NCBI GenBank assembly: GCA_023443225.1
Contig: JAEZVF010000112.1
Span: forward strand, 1-36,570
DNA: 36,570 bases
From: Bacillota bacterium
Lineage (GTDB): Bacteria > Bacillota > Clostridia > Lachnospirales > Lachnospiraceae
Reading direction: 5' to 3'
The notes under the pieces were generated by a model. It did not search any database. It worked only from the letters and a program-made list of their open reading frames with translations, and was not told the DNA's origin. How positions within the stretch are numbered: position 1 is the first letter of the stretch; every line of letters starts with the position of its first letter. This document shows, in pieces, positions 23,671 to 32,054 of this stretch. The translations under genes were made by a program, and so were the position numbers.

Positions 23671-23988
23671 TTATTTATATTGTTCTAGTTTTTCTGTTAG
23701 TTGAGATTTTGAAACAGCCCCTACCGTAGTATCTACTATTTCTCCATTTTTTATAAGCATCAGGGTTGGAATAGACATAACTCTGTATTTACTGCTTGTA
23801 TTAGGTGATTCATCTACATTTATTTTTCCCACCTTAACTACACCCTCATATTCAGCAGCTAAGTTTTCTATAATTGGAGCCATCATTTTACATGGCCCAC
23901 ACCAATCAGCATAAAAATCAACCAATACTGGTATGTCTGAGTTAAGTACTTCTTTTTCAAAATTCTCGTCTGTGAATTTATATTCCAT
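23671..23988 (-). CDS. trxA: Thioredoxin
   Basis: A 105-residue thiol–disulfide oxidoreductase of the cytoplasm. The WCGPC active site is at 29–33 (C30 and C33) and the cis-proline at P74 in MSIPT. Length and motifs are fully typical. The ORF opens at 24015, but AAGGAG five bases before the ATG at 23988 and the family start MEYKFTDENF fix the start there. A strong terminator follows. It lies 113 bases downstream of a small cysteine-containing ORF (24102–24257) on the same strand. Other thioredoxin paralogues may exist, so trxA is a family name here. Confidence 0.95.
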   Translation of the reverse strand: MEYKFTDENFEKEVLNSDIPVLVDFYADWCGPCKMMAPIIENLAAEYEGVVKVGKINVDESPNTSSKYRVMSIPTLMLIKNGEIVDTTVGAVSKSQLTEKLEQYK

Positions 23989-24101
23989 ATTGTCTCCTTC
24001 TTCCTCCACACTCATATCGGGAGTTCATTGTTTAAGTATATCCTTATATAGTATTATATATAATACCTTTTATGCTCCGGTTTATGCATGTAAAGCTTTT
24101 C

Positions 24102-24257
24102 TCATTTTTTGTTGCAGCCTTTCGGCTTACATTTTCTACTCTTACAAACAATTGCCTCTACTTCATCCCAGGAGCGTTTCATTTGTATCATCCTTTTGTT
24201 AAACTCTGGATTGCAACCAAGTATTGTGGATATTTTAAGTTTTAAAGATTTCTTCAT
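24102..24257 (-). CDS. Small cysteine-containing protein, 51 aa (unrecognised)
   Basis: An ORF too short for usual gene lists. It starts at an ATG (24255–24257) with AGGTG eight bases upstream and ends at TGA (24102–24104). The 51-residue product is strongly basic (MKKSLKLKISTILG at the start) and has four cysteines: C15, then C38, C43 and C48 with C-x4-C-x4-C spacing in a Lys-rich tail. A central segment KRMIQMKRSWDEVEAIV looks helical. The cysteine spacing could bind a metal or be a thiol target. It is upstream of thioredoxin on the same strand, which may be meaningful. I do not recognise the family. The ribosome binding site and the compact, low-complexity-free sequence argue for a real gene, but coding status is unproven. 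Confidence 0.6.
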   Translation of the reverse strand: MKKSLKLKISTILGCNPEFNKRMIQMKRSWDEVEAIVCKSRKCKPKGCNKK

Positions 24258-24364
24258 CTTTTACACCTAATTTCATTTCTTCTTGTTATAAACTTATTAT
24301 GATACCACGTGCATTATCCCTATTTTTAATTAAATAATCCTAAAACAACTTTTATCTGCCCTCT

Positions 24365-25006
24365 TTACTTCTCCCGATAAGCAACCAACCTATGAATTGG
24401 ATTTCCAAGTGCAGAAAACTTTTCTTCATACTCCGTCATCACATTACCCTCAACATAACTACTGTGATGCAGATCATAAGTATAATTGTGAAGTTTCCAT
24501 CCTGCAGCATCGACCTGCTCTAAAGAAAATTCAAATAAAAGGTCATTATCCGTCTTAAATATAACTTCGCCTTTTGGTATCAATATCTTATCATACCGCT
24601 CAAAATACTCTTTGGAGGTAAGCCTTCTCTTTGCATGCCTGTCTTTCGGCCATGGGTCTGAGAAATTCAGATATATCCGTGACACTTCATCTTCTTCAAA
24701 TATACCATTGATATCTGCTGCATCATAAACTATAAAATATAAATTTGGCAACTCCAAGTCTTTTCTCTTCTCTACGGCTCTTACAAGTACACTAGAGTAC
24801 CTCTCTATTCCTATATAGTTAACTTCTGGATTCTCTTTTGCAAGCTGGATAAGAAATTGACCTTTCCCCATACCGATTTCTATGTGTATCGGCTGACTAT
24901 TGCCAAACAAATCCTTCCAGCTACCTTTGTACTGCTCTGCTTCTTTAACAACATATTCAAAAGCATCTAATTTTTCCCTTGAGCCTCTGACATTTCTTAA
25001 TCTCAT
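24365..25006 (-). CDS. trmB: tRNA (guanine-N7-)-methyltransferase TrmB
   Basis: Methylates N7 of G46 in the tRNA variable loop with S-adenosylmethionine. The 213-residue protein shows the SAM-binding HIEIGMGKGQFLIQLA segment, GIERYSSVL, and the diagnostic NFSDPWPKDRHAKRRL motif, followed by LVAYREK at the end. AGGTG is about nine bases before the ATG. The upstream region carries a tandem array of structured repeats and then the divergent V-ATPase operon. It is separated from the small ORF downstream by 107 bases. Confidence 0.96.
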   Translation of the reverse strand: MRLRNVRGSREKLDAFEYVVKEAEQYKGSWKDLFGNSQPIHIEIGMGKGQFLIQLAKENPEVNYIGIERYSSVLVRAVEKRKDLELPNLYFIVYDAADINGIFEEDEVSRIYLNFSDPWPKDRHAKRRLTSKEYFERYDKILIPKGEVIFKTDNDLLFEFSLEQVDAAGWKLHNYTYDLHHSSYVEGNVMTEYEEKFSALGNPIHRLVAYREK

Positions 25007-25066
25007 ATCTCTGTCACCTATACCCTCTTTTATTTCAAAAAAATATTTATTCTAATTAAACTATAG

Positions 25067-25282
25067 CAAGTAAACTTGTGATTCCTCATTCCGTTTTAAT
25101 TATATCATGAACGAAAAACGTGTTCATGATCTTGTTACTCCAATCGGAATACACAAGTAAACTTGTGATTCCTCATTCCGTTTTTATTATATCATGAACG
25201 AAAAACGTGTTCATGATCTTGTTACTCCAATCGGAATACACAAGTAAACTTGTGATTCCTCATTCCGTTTTTATTATATCAT
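25067..25282 (+). repeat. Tandem array of a structured 70-bp element, 87-bp period
   Basis: Two complete 70-bp units (25126–25195 and 25213–25282) and a truncated third (from 25067) separated by identical 17-base spacers, so the period is 87 bp (anchors at 25067, 25154, 25241). Each unit contains the hairpin CACAAGT/ACTTGTG within GGAAT…ATTCC, and each junction forms another perfect 9-bp hairpin ATCATGAAC/GTTCATGAT. A single copy lies at 10043–10112. It is not a CRISPR: there are no variable spacers. It lies between divergent trmB and the V-ATPase operon. Confidence 0.9.
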
Positions 25283-25604
25283 AGTGCTTAATAATGACAA
25301 GATTAATTTAGATATACAAGTAAAAATACTTGTCAATTCGAATTGTTACTAATAATCCCCTAAATTTTAGTTGAAATTTACTTAAACAGTAAACCTTTGT
25401 GCAAAATTCACAAAATGATTTCTTGTGTATACCGTAGTTTAGTATGTTTTAGCTATAGCATTTTTAAAATATTGTAGTATTATAGACTAGTGGCATCGCC
25501 CGTAACAGTTTTTTTTACAGCATTTGATATGATGACACAAAGGATTTCCAACAACAAAAATTGATTATTAGATACAATCTCAACCATACTGTAGGAGGTA
25601 CAAG
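25283..25604. other. AT-rich upstream region of the V-ATPase operon
   Basis: No gene is visible. I looked for promoter boxes: TATTAT (25478–25483) and TATGAT (25528–25533) resemble -10 sites, but neither has a convincing -35 partner. The AGGAGG ribosome binding site of the first gene ends the region. An eight-T run occurs at about 25509–25516 without a strong stem before it. Confidence 0.5.
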
Positions 25605-25916
25605 ATGGAAAAAGTAATTAGTCTTTTATTCGAGATCGAAGAGAAAGCCAACCTGATTGTCAAACGAGCCAAAGATGAAAAAATCAGCTTGAACGAGGCC
25701 TTGGAAAAAGATCTCGCTAATCTGGATAAAACCATCGAAGATGAAAATACAGCAAAACTAAATATACTAAAATCACAAGTTGATATAGATTTAGCAAAAG
25801 AAAGGCAAGCATTAATCGATGAATGTGATAAACAACTAGCTGCCATGGAATCAAACTACCAACAAAATCAAACTGCAATAGTTGATAAAATTTTTCAGAG
25901 TATTATTAATGCCTAA
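25605..25916 (+). CDS. ntpF: V-type ATPase peripheral stalk subunit (G/H type)
   Basis: A 103-residue, highly charged, almost wholly alpha-helical protein with heptad-like spacing (EIEEKANLIVKRAKDEK onward), as expected for the coiled-coil partner of subunit E in the peripheral stalk. This is subunit G/H (NtpF or AhaH in other species). It has no membrane segment. It opens the operon, with AGGAGG before the ATG, and is followed by subunit C after 21 bases. Sequence identity in this family is low, and the call rests on length, coiled-coil character and operon position. Confidence 0.85.
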   Translation: MEKVISLLFEIEEKANLIVKRAKDEKISLNEALEKDLANLDKTIEDENTAKLNILKSQVDIDLAKERQALIDECDKQLAAMESNYQQNQTAIVDKIFQSIINA

Positions 25917-25937
25917 TGGTTTCTACGGAGGTCTCTT

Positions 25938-26972
25938 ATGAGTAAATTATTAAGCTATAGTGGTATCATTACTAAAATAAAGGCCATGGAAGCTTCCTTT
26001 GTAAGCAAAAGTGATTACCAAAAGATTGCAGGCTTAGAAACAGTCTCGGATTTTATAACTTATCTTAAGAATCATCCAGGCTATATGGATATATTTCAAG
26101 GCCTAGACGAACATACTCTGCATCGCGGTGATGTAGAAGGTCTTTTTATTAATAGCCTTTATTTAGCATATGCTAAGATTTATCGATTTTCCGATCTATC
26201 ACAAAGAAAAGCGCTGAATCTTCTGTTCTTCCGTTATGAAGTAAATGTATTAAAAGATTGTATGAAATTGATTTATACCAACAAGGATACTTATGATCTA
26301 TCTTTGTTTGACAGTTTTTTCAAACGCCACTCAAAAATTAATGTTAATGCTCTAGCTTCTTCCCGTACCATGGACGAGTATATTAATAACTTGAAATCAA
26401 CTGAGTATTACCCTATATTTACAATGTTACAAAACACCCATAATCTGACCTCTTTTGATTATGAAATGCAATTAGATATTTATTATTACAAAAAATCTTG
26501 GAAGTTATTAGATAAATTATTAAGTGGTGATAATCTAAAAGCCTTCAAGCACAGCTTTGGAACTGAAATAGATTTACTTAATATACTTTGGTTATATCGC
26601 TCTACGAAATTTTATAATATTCCATCAAACAATTTATATGCCTATGTTATACCAGTTAATTATAAATTAACGAAAGGGCAGTTAACAAAACTTACGGAAG
26701 CTGTTTCTATTGATGAATTTATTAATCTATTAAAGTCAACACATTATGAAGAAATTGTTCCCGAATTATTAGAGAACTCCATGGAGTTTTCTTATAGAAA
26801 GATTATTTCAAAAATTTATAAAGACAATGCTTCTTTATATCCAGCTTCTATGGCACCAATCAGCAATTATCTGTTTCTGAAGCAGACTGAAATAAATAGA
26901 TTAACAACCGCCCTAGAATGTATTCGTTATAAACTTGAACCACAAGATACATTACGATATATTTTGGAATAA
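25938..26972 (+). CDS. ntpC: V-type ATPase subunit C
   Basis: A 344-residue soluble helical protein of the V/A-type subunit C family (yeast subunit d equivalent), the funnel that joins the central shaft to the membrane ring. Family features include the LSYSGIITKIKAMEASF opening and the paired AYAKIYRFSDLSQRKALNLLFFRYEVNVLKD region. GGAGG is seven bases before the ATG. In Enterococcus and archaeal operons this gene lies after K and E; here it is ahead of subunit I. Confidence 0.9.
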   Translation: MSKLLSYSGIITKIKAMEASFVSKSDYQKIAGLETVSDFITYLKNHPGYMDIFQGLDEHTLHRGDVEGLFINSLYLAYAKIYRFSDLSQRKALNLLFFRYEVNVLKDCMKLIYTNKDTYDLSLFDSFFKRHSKINVNALASSRTMDEYINNLKSTEYYPIFTMLQNTHNLTSFDYEMQLDIYYYKKSWKLLDKLLSGDNLKAFKHSFGTEIDLLNILWLYRSTKFYNIPSNNLYAYVIPVNYKLTKGQLTKLTEAVSIDEFINLLKSTHYEEIVPELLENSMEFSYRKIISKIYKDNASLYPASMAPISNYLFLKQTEINRLTTALECIRYKLEPQDTLRYILE

Positions 26973-26996
26973 TATGAACAGGAGGTTCAAACTTAA

Positions 26997-28895
26997 GTGA
27001 TTGAAAAAATGAAGTTTTTAAGTATAACGGGACCAAAAGAGGATTTTGATCGAGTTGTAAAGGTTTATCTGAATAAGTATGAGTTTCATTTGGAAAATGC
27101 CTTGACAGAACTTAGTTCAGTACGTGACTTGAAACCTTTTGTGGAAATAAACCCCTATAAGAGTATATTAAGTAAATCAGAAGAATTATTAGTGAAACTA
27201 AATAAGTCAAGCCCGATATCAACATATGATATGACTCCTGATGAGGCATCTGCAATTATATCAAAAGCTTTTACAACAATAGGAGGTTTAATCGAACAGA
27301 AGCGTAAATTAAAAGAAGAACGAAATCATTTGAATGATTTATTAGAACAAATTGAACCCTTTCGACAGCTTAATTACGACTTAAATAAACTTTCTGATTT
27401 TAAATTTATTAATTTTAGATTTGGTAAAATTTCAAATGAATATTACAACAACTTCTCAAAGTATGTTTATGATAATTTACCTACCGTGTTTTACGAATGT
27501 GATAAAGACCGTGAGTATGTATGGGGTGTATACTTTGTACCAGACATATACACGGTAAAGATTGATGCCATATATTCTTCCCTGCATTTTGAAAGAATTT
27601 ATCTTCCGCAAGAATATCAGGGAACTCCAGAAGAAGTTTATGAAACCATCACTGCAAGAAAAAACGATATTCTCCATGAATTGGATGGTATCTATGGCCA
27701 GATAAAAGAAAAACTCGCTTCCATGTCAGACGAAATACTAATTTCAAACGAGACTCTGAAAATTTATTCCAGAAATCATGAAGTTAGAAAGCTGGCCGCC
27801 CTCACGAAAGGAACCGAAGAAAATCAGTTTTTTATCTTATGTGGTTGGATGACAGAAGAAAATTCGAAGTCCTTTTTAAATGAAATTGAAGATGACTCAA
27901 AAGTATTTTGTCTCTCCGATGATTCTCACGCAGGCGCTACTACAAAAATACCTACAAAACTAAAGAATAATAGGCTTTTTAAACCCTTTGAAATGTTTAT
28001 CAAAATGTATGGTCTGCCTGCCTATAATGAGATTGATCCTACCTCATTCGTAGCCATTACATACTCTCTGATTTTTGGTATTATGTTTGGGGATGTGGGT
28101 CAGGGTCTGTGTCTAGTAATTGGTGGAGCACTCATATATAAGTATAAAAAGATGACTCTAGCAGCAGTAATATCGACTGCCGGAATCTTTTCTACCCTAT
28201 TTGGATTTATGTACGGAAGTTTATTTGGTTTTGAAGGGATACTCCCCCACCTATGGCTTAACCCAATGGAAAATGTAATGACTGTACTAATTACTGCCGT
28301 TGCCTTTGGTGTTGTATTAATCCTAATTGCCATGATTATGAATGTAATAAACGGGATTAAGGCAAGGGATATTAAAGAAATCTTCTTTGATACAAATAGT
28401 ATTGCAGGCCTTGTATTCTATGGTGCTGCCATTACCTGCGCCGTATTGATTTTTACAAAACAAACCTTACCTGCAACCATAGTACTTATTATCTTTTTTG
28501 CTATACCATTATTGCTTATGTTCTTCAAAGAGCCTTTAACTCATCTTATCGAGAAAAAAGCAAAGCTTTTTCCGGATAATAAAGGGATGTTCTTTGTAGA
28601 GTCGATATTTGAAATGTTAGAAGTAGTTTTAAGTTATGTTACAAACACGATTTCATTTCTTCGTGTTGGTGCCTTCGCATTGAGCCATGCAGCTATGATG
28701 GGCGTTGTAATGTTGTTAGCCAATGTAGAATCGGGTAATCCAAATATTCTTATATTAATTTTTGGTAATGTGTTTGTCGCAGCAATGGAAGGCCTCATCG
28801 TAGGTATTCAGGTATTGCGATTAGAGTACTATGAAATGTTTAGTCGTTTCTATAAAGGAACTGGTAAAGAATTTAAACCCTATAAAAGCAAATAA
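26997..28895 (+). CDS. ntpI: V-type ATPase membrane subunit I (a subunit)
   Basis: A 632-residue stator subunit. The soluble N-terminal half (about 1–335) has coiled-coil arms; the C-terminal half has about eight membrane helices and forms the ion half-channels next to the K ring. The essential arginine is likely R556 in SFLRVGAFALSHAAM, with R608 in QVLRLEYYEMF also conserved. The start is GTG at 26997 with GGAGGT ten bases upstream. An ATG four codons later is too far from the site, and the family begins with a similar IEKMKFLSI segment. It sits between C and K. Confidence 0.94.
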   Translation: MIEKMKFLSITGPKEDFDRVVKVYLNKYEFHLENALTELSSVRDLKPFVEINPYKSILSKSEELLVKLNKSSPISTYDMTPDEASAIISKAFTTIGGLIEQKRKLKEERNHLNDLLEQIEPFRQLNYDLNKLSDFKFINFRFGKISNEYYNNFSKYVYDNLPTVFYECDKDREYVWGVYFVPDIYTVKIDAIYSSLHFERIYLPQEYQGTPEEVYETITARKNDILHELDGIYGQIKEKLASMSDEILISNETLKIYSRNHEVRKLAALTKGTEENQFFILCGWMTEENSKSFLNEIEDDSKVFCLSDDSHAGATTKIPTKLKNNRLFKPFEMFIKMYGLPAYNEIDPTSFVAITYSLIFGIMFGDVGQGLCLVIGGALIYKYKKMTLAAVISTAGIFSTLFGFMYGSLFGFEGILPHLWLNPMENVMTVLITAVAFGVVLILIAMIMNVINGIKARDIKEIFFDTNSIAGLVFYGAAITCAVLIFTKQTLPATIVLIIFFAIPLLLMFFKEPLTHLIEKKAKLFPDNKGMFFVESIFEMLEVVLSYVTNTISFLRVGAFALSHAAMMGVVMLLANVESGNPNILILIFGNVFVAAMEGLIVGIQVLRLEYYEMFSRFYKGTGKEFKPYKSK

Positions 28896-28919
28896 TTAAT
28901 TATTTAGGAGGATATTATT

Positions 28920-29339
28920 ATGACCGCAAGAATTATTTTAGTAATTACACTAATTTTAAGTATTATTATTCCATTTGGAGCTTTTCTTTTAAGTGCAAAG
29001 AAAAAGGGTGGATTTAAAGCTTCTCTAGCATGTAATGCATTCTTTTTCTTTGGAACACTGGTTATTGCAGACATCTTATTGTTCAGCGGAAAAATCTCTG
29101 CCGCAGAAACTAACGCCGCTGTAGCCGCTTCTTCTGATGGACTTCGATATATCGCCGCTGCATTGTCTACCGGTCTATCCTGTATCGGTGGAGGTATAGC
29201 AGTTGCATCCGCAGCGTCTGCCGCTTTAGGTGCGATTAGTGAAGACTCCAGCATCATGGGTAAAGCCCTTATCTTCGTTGCTCTTGCAGAGGGTATTGCT
29301 CTTTATGGCTTAATTGTATCCTTTACTATTTTAGGTTAA
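28920..29339 (+). CDS. ntpK: V-type ATPase subunit K (proteolipid ring)
   Basis: A 139-residue membrane protein with four hydrophobic helices (about 4–25, 37–57, 76–101, 114–138). The second hairpin is a typical ring proteolipid with GGGIAVASAASAALGAI and the ion-binding glutamate E124 in VALAEGIALYG. The first hairpin has no such carboxylate at the equivalent place and is quite divergent, so each subunit seems to carry one ion site. A strong AGGAGG site is eight bases before the ATG. Whether it moves H+ or Na+ cannot be read with certainty; see findings. Confidence 0.93.
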   Translation: MTARIILVITLILSIIIPFGAFLLSAKKKGGFKASLACNAFFFFGTLVIADILLFSGKISAAETNAAVAASSDGLRYIAAALSTGLSCIGGGIAVASAASAALGAISEDSSIMGKALIFVALAEGIALYGLIVSFTILG

Positions 29340-29363
29340 CTATATAGAAAGAGGGGTTGTTAT

Positions 29364-29672
29364 ATGCGTATGTACCTTATCAGTGACAACGTTGACACTT
29401 ATACCGGCATGAAACTTGCAGGTGTTAATGGTGTTGTAATACATTCAAAAAAACATTTAAAAGAACAACTAGATAAAGCAATCGCAGATAAAAGTATAGG
29501 CGTACTTCTCATTACTGAGAAGTTTAGTCGTGAGTTTCCGGAGATTATTGACGATGTTAAATTAAATCGTAAGCTTCCTTTAATCGTGGAAATACCGGAC
29601 AGACATGGAACCGGACGTAAACCTGACTTCATTACCTCTTATGTAAATGAAGCAATTGGAATTAAATTATAG
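29364..29672 (+). CDS. ntpG: V-type ATPase subunit F
   Basis: A 102-residue soluble central-stalk subunit (NtpG in Enterococcus naming). It has the MRMYLISDNVDTYTGMKLAG opening, the GVLLITEKFSREFPEII segment and PLIVEIPDRHG, all typical. It binds subunit D and modulates ATPase activity. It follows K after 24 bases with AGAGGGG as ribosome binding site. In many operons F follows C; here it precedes E. Confidence 0.92.
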   Translation: MRMYLISDNVDTYTGMKLAGVNGVVIHSKKHLKEQLDKAIADKSIGVLLITEKFSREFPEIIDDVKLNRKLPLIVEIPDRHGTGRKPDFITSYVNEAIGIKL

Positions 29673-29687
29673 AGAGGAAGCTGCCTT

Positions 29688-30254
29688 ATGACTTTAGATG
29701 AGAAATTAGAACAATTTTACAAATCTGCTGTTGATAGTGCAACAAGTCAAAACTTACAACTCGTTGATGAATATAAGAAGTCCCTTCAAAAAATCTACGA
29801 TGACCATAAGGAAGATGTTACAAGAAAATCTGAAATTGCCTTTCGTGCGGCATCAGAAAAATTGATACGGGAAAAGAATATTGCTCTTTCCACTGAGACT
29901 ATAAATATAAAGAGAAAAATTAACGAGAAAGCAGCAGAAATCACTGACAAAATATTTAAAGAAGTTTATGAAAGAGTACTTTCTTTTATGAAAACACCGG
30001 ATTATATGAATTTATTAGCTAAGCAAATTACAACCGCTAATAATTTTGCAAGAGGAGAAGAAGTAACCATCTATATAAATCCCTCTGACGAAAATCTTAA
30101 AGCAGAATTAGAAAGCAAAGCAGGTGTAACTCTTACCATTAGTACCATTGATTTTATAGGTGGAATAAGAGCAGTTATTCATAAAAAAAATATTTTAATT
30201 GATAATTCATTTTTAACAAAACTTGAAGAATCAAAAGATACTTTCATGCTTTAA
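29688..30254 (+). CDS. ntpE: V-type ATPase peripheral stalk subunit E
   Basis: A 188-residue protein whose N-terminal half is one long charged helix (about 1–95) and the C-terminal half a compact alpha/beta domain (about 100–188, GGIRAVIHKKNILIDNSFLTKLEE), the normal plan of subunit E. It pairs with the G/H subunit in the peripheral stalk that holds the catalytic head. The ribosome binding site AGAGAGG precedes the ATG, and the gap to subunit F is 15 bases. Confidence 0.92.
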   Translation: MTLDEKLEQFYKSAVDSATSQNLQLVDEYKKSLQKIYDDHKEDVTRKSEIAFRAASEKLIREKNIALSTETINIKRKINEKAAEITDKIFKEVYERVLSFMKTPDYMNLLAKQITTANNFARGEEVTIYINPSDENLKAELESKAGVTLTISTIDFIGGIRAVIHKKNILIDNSFLTKLEESKDTFML

Positions 30255-30274
30255 GAAAGGGGGCTTTTTTCCTT

Positions 30275-32041
30275 ATGAATATAACAGGAAAAATCTTTGG
30301 TATCAATGGACCTATTATCTATCTATCTGATAATCAGGGTTTCAAAATGGGAGAAATGGTCCTAGTCGGAAGTCAAAAACTAGTCGGCGAAGTAATAGGA
30401 CTAACGATAGAACGAACTACTATCCAGGTATACGAAGAAACCACTGGTTTAAAACCCGGCGAAGACGTTATTTCTACCGGAGCAGCTATATCCGTAACTT
30501 TAGCCCCAGGTATTATTGGTAATATCTTTGATGGTATTGAACGTCCTTTAAATGAAATTGCAACTCGTTCCGGTGCCTTCATTTCCAGGGGTGTTAGCGT
30601 TGAATCTTTAGATACTACAAAACTATGGGATGTACATGTTACTGTAAATGTGGGAGATAAAATTTATGGAGGAACCATAATAGCAGAAGTTCCCGAAACA
30701 AGCGCTATAGTTCATAAATCCATGGTACCCCCAGATGTAATCGGTACAGTAATAAAAGTTGCTCCAGATGGAAAATACACGATTAACGATACCATTATAA
30801 CAATAGAAGATACGAATGGAACGGTCAAAGAGTTGTCTTTAACTCAAAAATGGCCTATTCGTATTCCTCGACCGACAAATAAGCGTTTTGCATCTGATCG
30901 CCCACTGATAACTGGGCAACGTATCTTAGATACCCTGTTTCCGATAGCAAAGGGAGGTACTGCTGCAATACCTGGCGGTTTTGGTACAGGAAAAACAATG
31001 ACTCAGCATCAGCTTGCAAAGTGGTGTGATGCAGATATCATTGTATATATTGGCTGTGGAGAACGTGGTAATGAAATGACAGAAGTTCTTGAGGATTTCT
31101 CTAAACTGATTGACCCTAAAACCGGTAATTTACTCCTCGATCGAACTGTCTTAATCGCAAATACATCCAATATGCCGGTTGCCGCTCGTGAGGCAAGTAT
31201 CTATACCGGCATTACTTTAGCTGAATATTATAGAGACATGGGCTACCATGTTGCGATTATGGCAGACTCCACTTCTCGTTGGGCTGAAGCACTTCGTGAG
31301 TTATCTGGACGTTTAGAGGAAATGCCGGCAGAAGAAGGTTTCCCTGCTTATCTAGCCTCCCGCCTATCGGCCTTTTATGAAAGAGCCGGTTTTATGCAGA
31401 ACTTAAACGCTACGGAAGGAAGTGTATCAATAATTGGTGCGGTATCTCCTCAGGGAGGTGATTTTTCTGAGCCAGTTACACAGAATACAAAGCGTTTTGT
31501 ACGCTGTTTTTGGGCACTTGATAAATCATTAGCATATGCAAGACACTTTCCTGCTATTCAGTGGCTCACTAGCTATAGTGAGTATTTAACAGACTTGTCA
31601 CCTTGGTATATTGCTAATGTTGGAAGTGATTTTGTTGATTGTCGTAACCAGCTTTTAGGAATACTAACAGAGGAAAGTAAGTTAAATGAAATCGTAAAAT
31701 TAATAGGTAGTGATGTTCTTCCAGATGATCAGAAATTACTTCTTGAGATAGCCAGAGTTATCCGACTTGGGTTTGTTCAACAGAATGCATATCATCCATC
31801 CGATACCTATGTCCCTATGAAAAAGCAGTTAAAGATGATGCAAACCATCCTTTACCTGTATACCAAGTCGAAGCAATTAATTGCTTTGAATATGCCAATG
31901 TCTGTATTAAAAGAATTTGATATCTTTGAAAAATTAATTTCCATTAAATATGATGTAGCAAACGATGAATTAGAAAAGTTTGATGATTATAAAATTATGA
32001 TTGATACATTCTTTAATTGTGTCATGGCTAAGAACGCTTAA
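30275..32041 (+). CDS. ntpA: V-type ATPase catalytic subunit A
   Basis: A 588-residue catalytic subunit. The P-loop GGFGTGKT is at 234–241 and the catalytic glutamate E263 in GCGERGNE. The bulge domain specific to V/A-type A subunits lies between the N-terminal barrel and the P-loop (about 110–190). It contains the MPAEEGFPAYLASRLSAFYERAG region near the subunit interface. Three copies alternate with three B subunits in the head. AAAGGGGG precedes the ATG. Its stop codon touches the AGGAGG site of ntpB. Confidence 0.97.
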   Translation: MNITGKIFGINGPIIYLSDNQGFKMGEMVLVGSQKLVGEVIGLTIERTTIQVYEETTGLKPGEDVISTGAAISVTLAPGIIGNIFDGIERPLNEIATRSGAFISRGVSVESLDTTKLWDVHVTVNVGDKIYGGTIIAEVPETSAIVHKSMVPPDVIGTVIKVAPDGKYTINDTIITIEDTNGTVKELSLTQKWPIRIPRPTNKRFASDRPLITGQRILDTLFPIAKGGTAAIPGGFGTGKTMTQHQLAKWCDADIIVYIGCGERGNEMTEVLEDFSKLIDPKTGNLLLDRTVLIANTSNMPVAAREASIYTGITLAEYYRDMGYHVAIMADSTSRWAEALRELSGRLEEMPAEEGFPAYLASRLSAFYERAGFMQNLNATEGSVSIIGAVSPQGGDFSEPVTQNTKRFVRCFWALDKSLAYARHFPAIQWLTSYSEYLTDLSPWYIANVGSDFVDCRNQLLGILTEESKLNEIVKLIGSDVLPDDQKLLLEIARVIRLGFVQQNAYHPSDTYVPMKKQLKMMQTILYLYTKSKQLIALNMPMSVLKEFDIFEKLISIKYDVANDELEKFDDYKIMIDTFFNCVMAKNA

Positions 32042-32054
32042 GGAGGAACAGCAT

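Noticed and set aside
23933..24202. Plus-strand ORF of 89 codons over the thioredoxin start and small ORF
   Set aside because: No ribosome binding site, unusual Ser/Tyr/Cys-rich product, and it conflicts with better-supported minus-strand genes.
25067..25282. Possible CRISPR array
   Set aside because: The repeats are 70 bp and the 17-base spacers are identical, and no cas genes are near.
25478..25533. Promoter of the V-ATPase operon
   Set aside because: TATTAT and TATGAT look like -10 boxes, but no -35 match is found at 16–18 bases, so I do not call a promoter.
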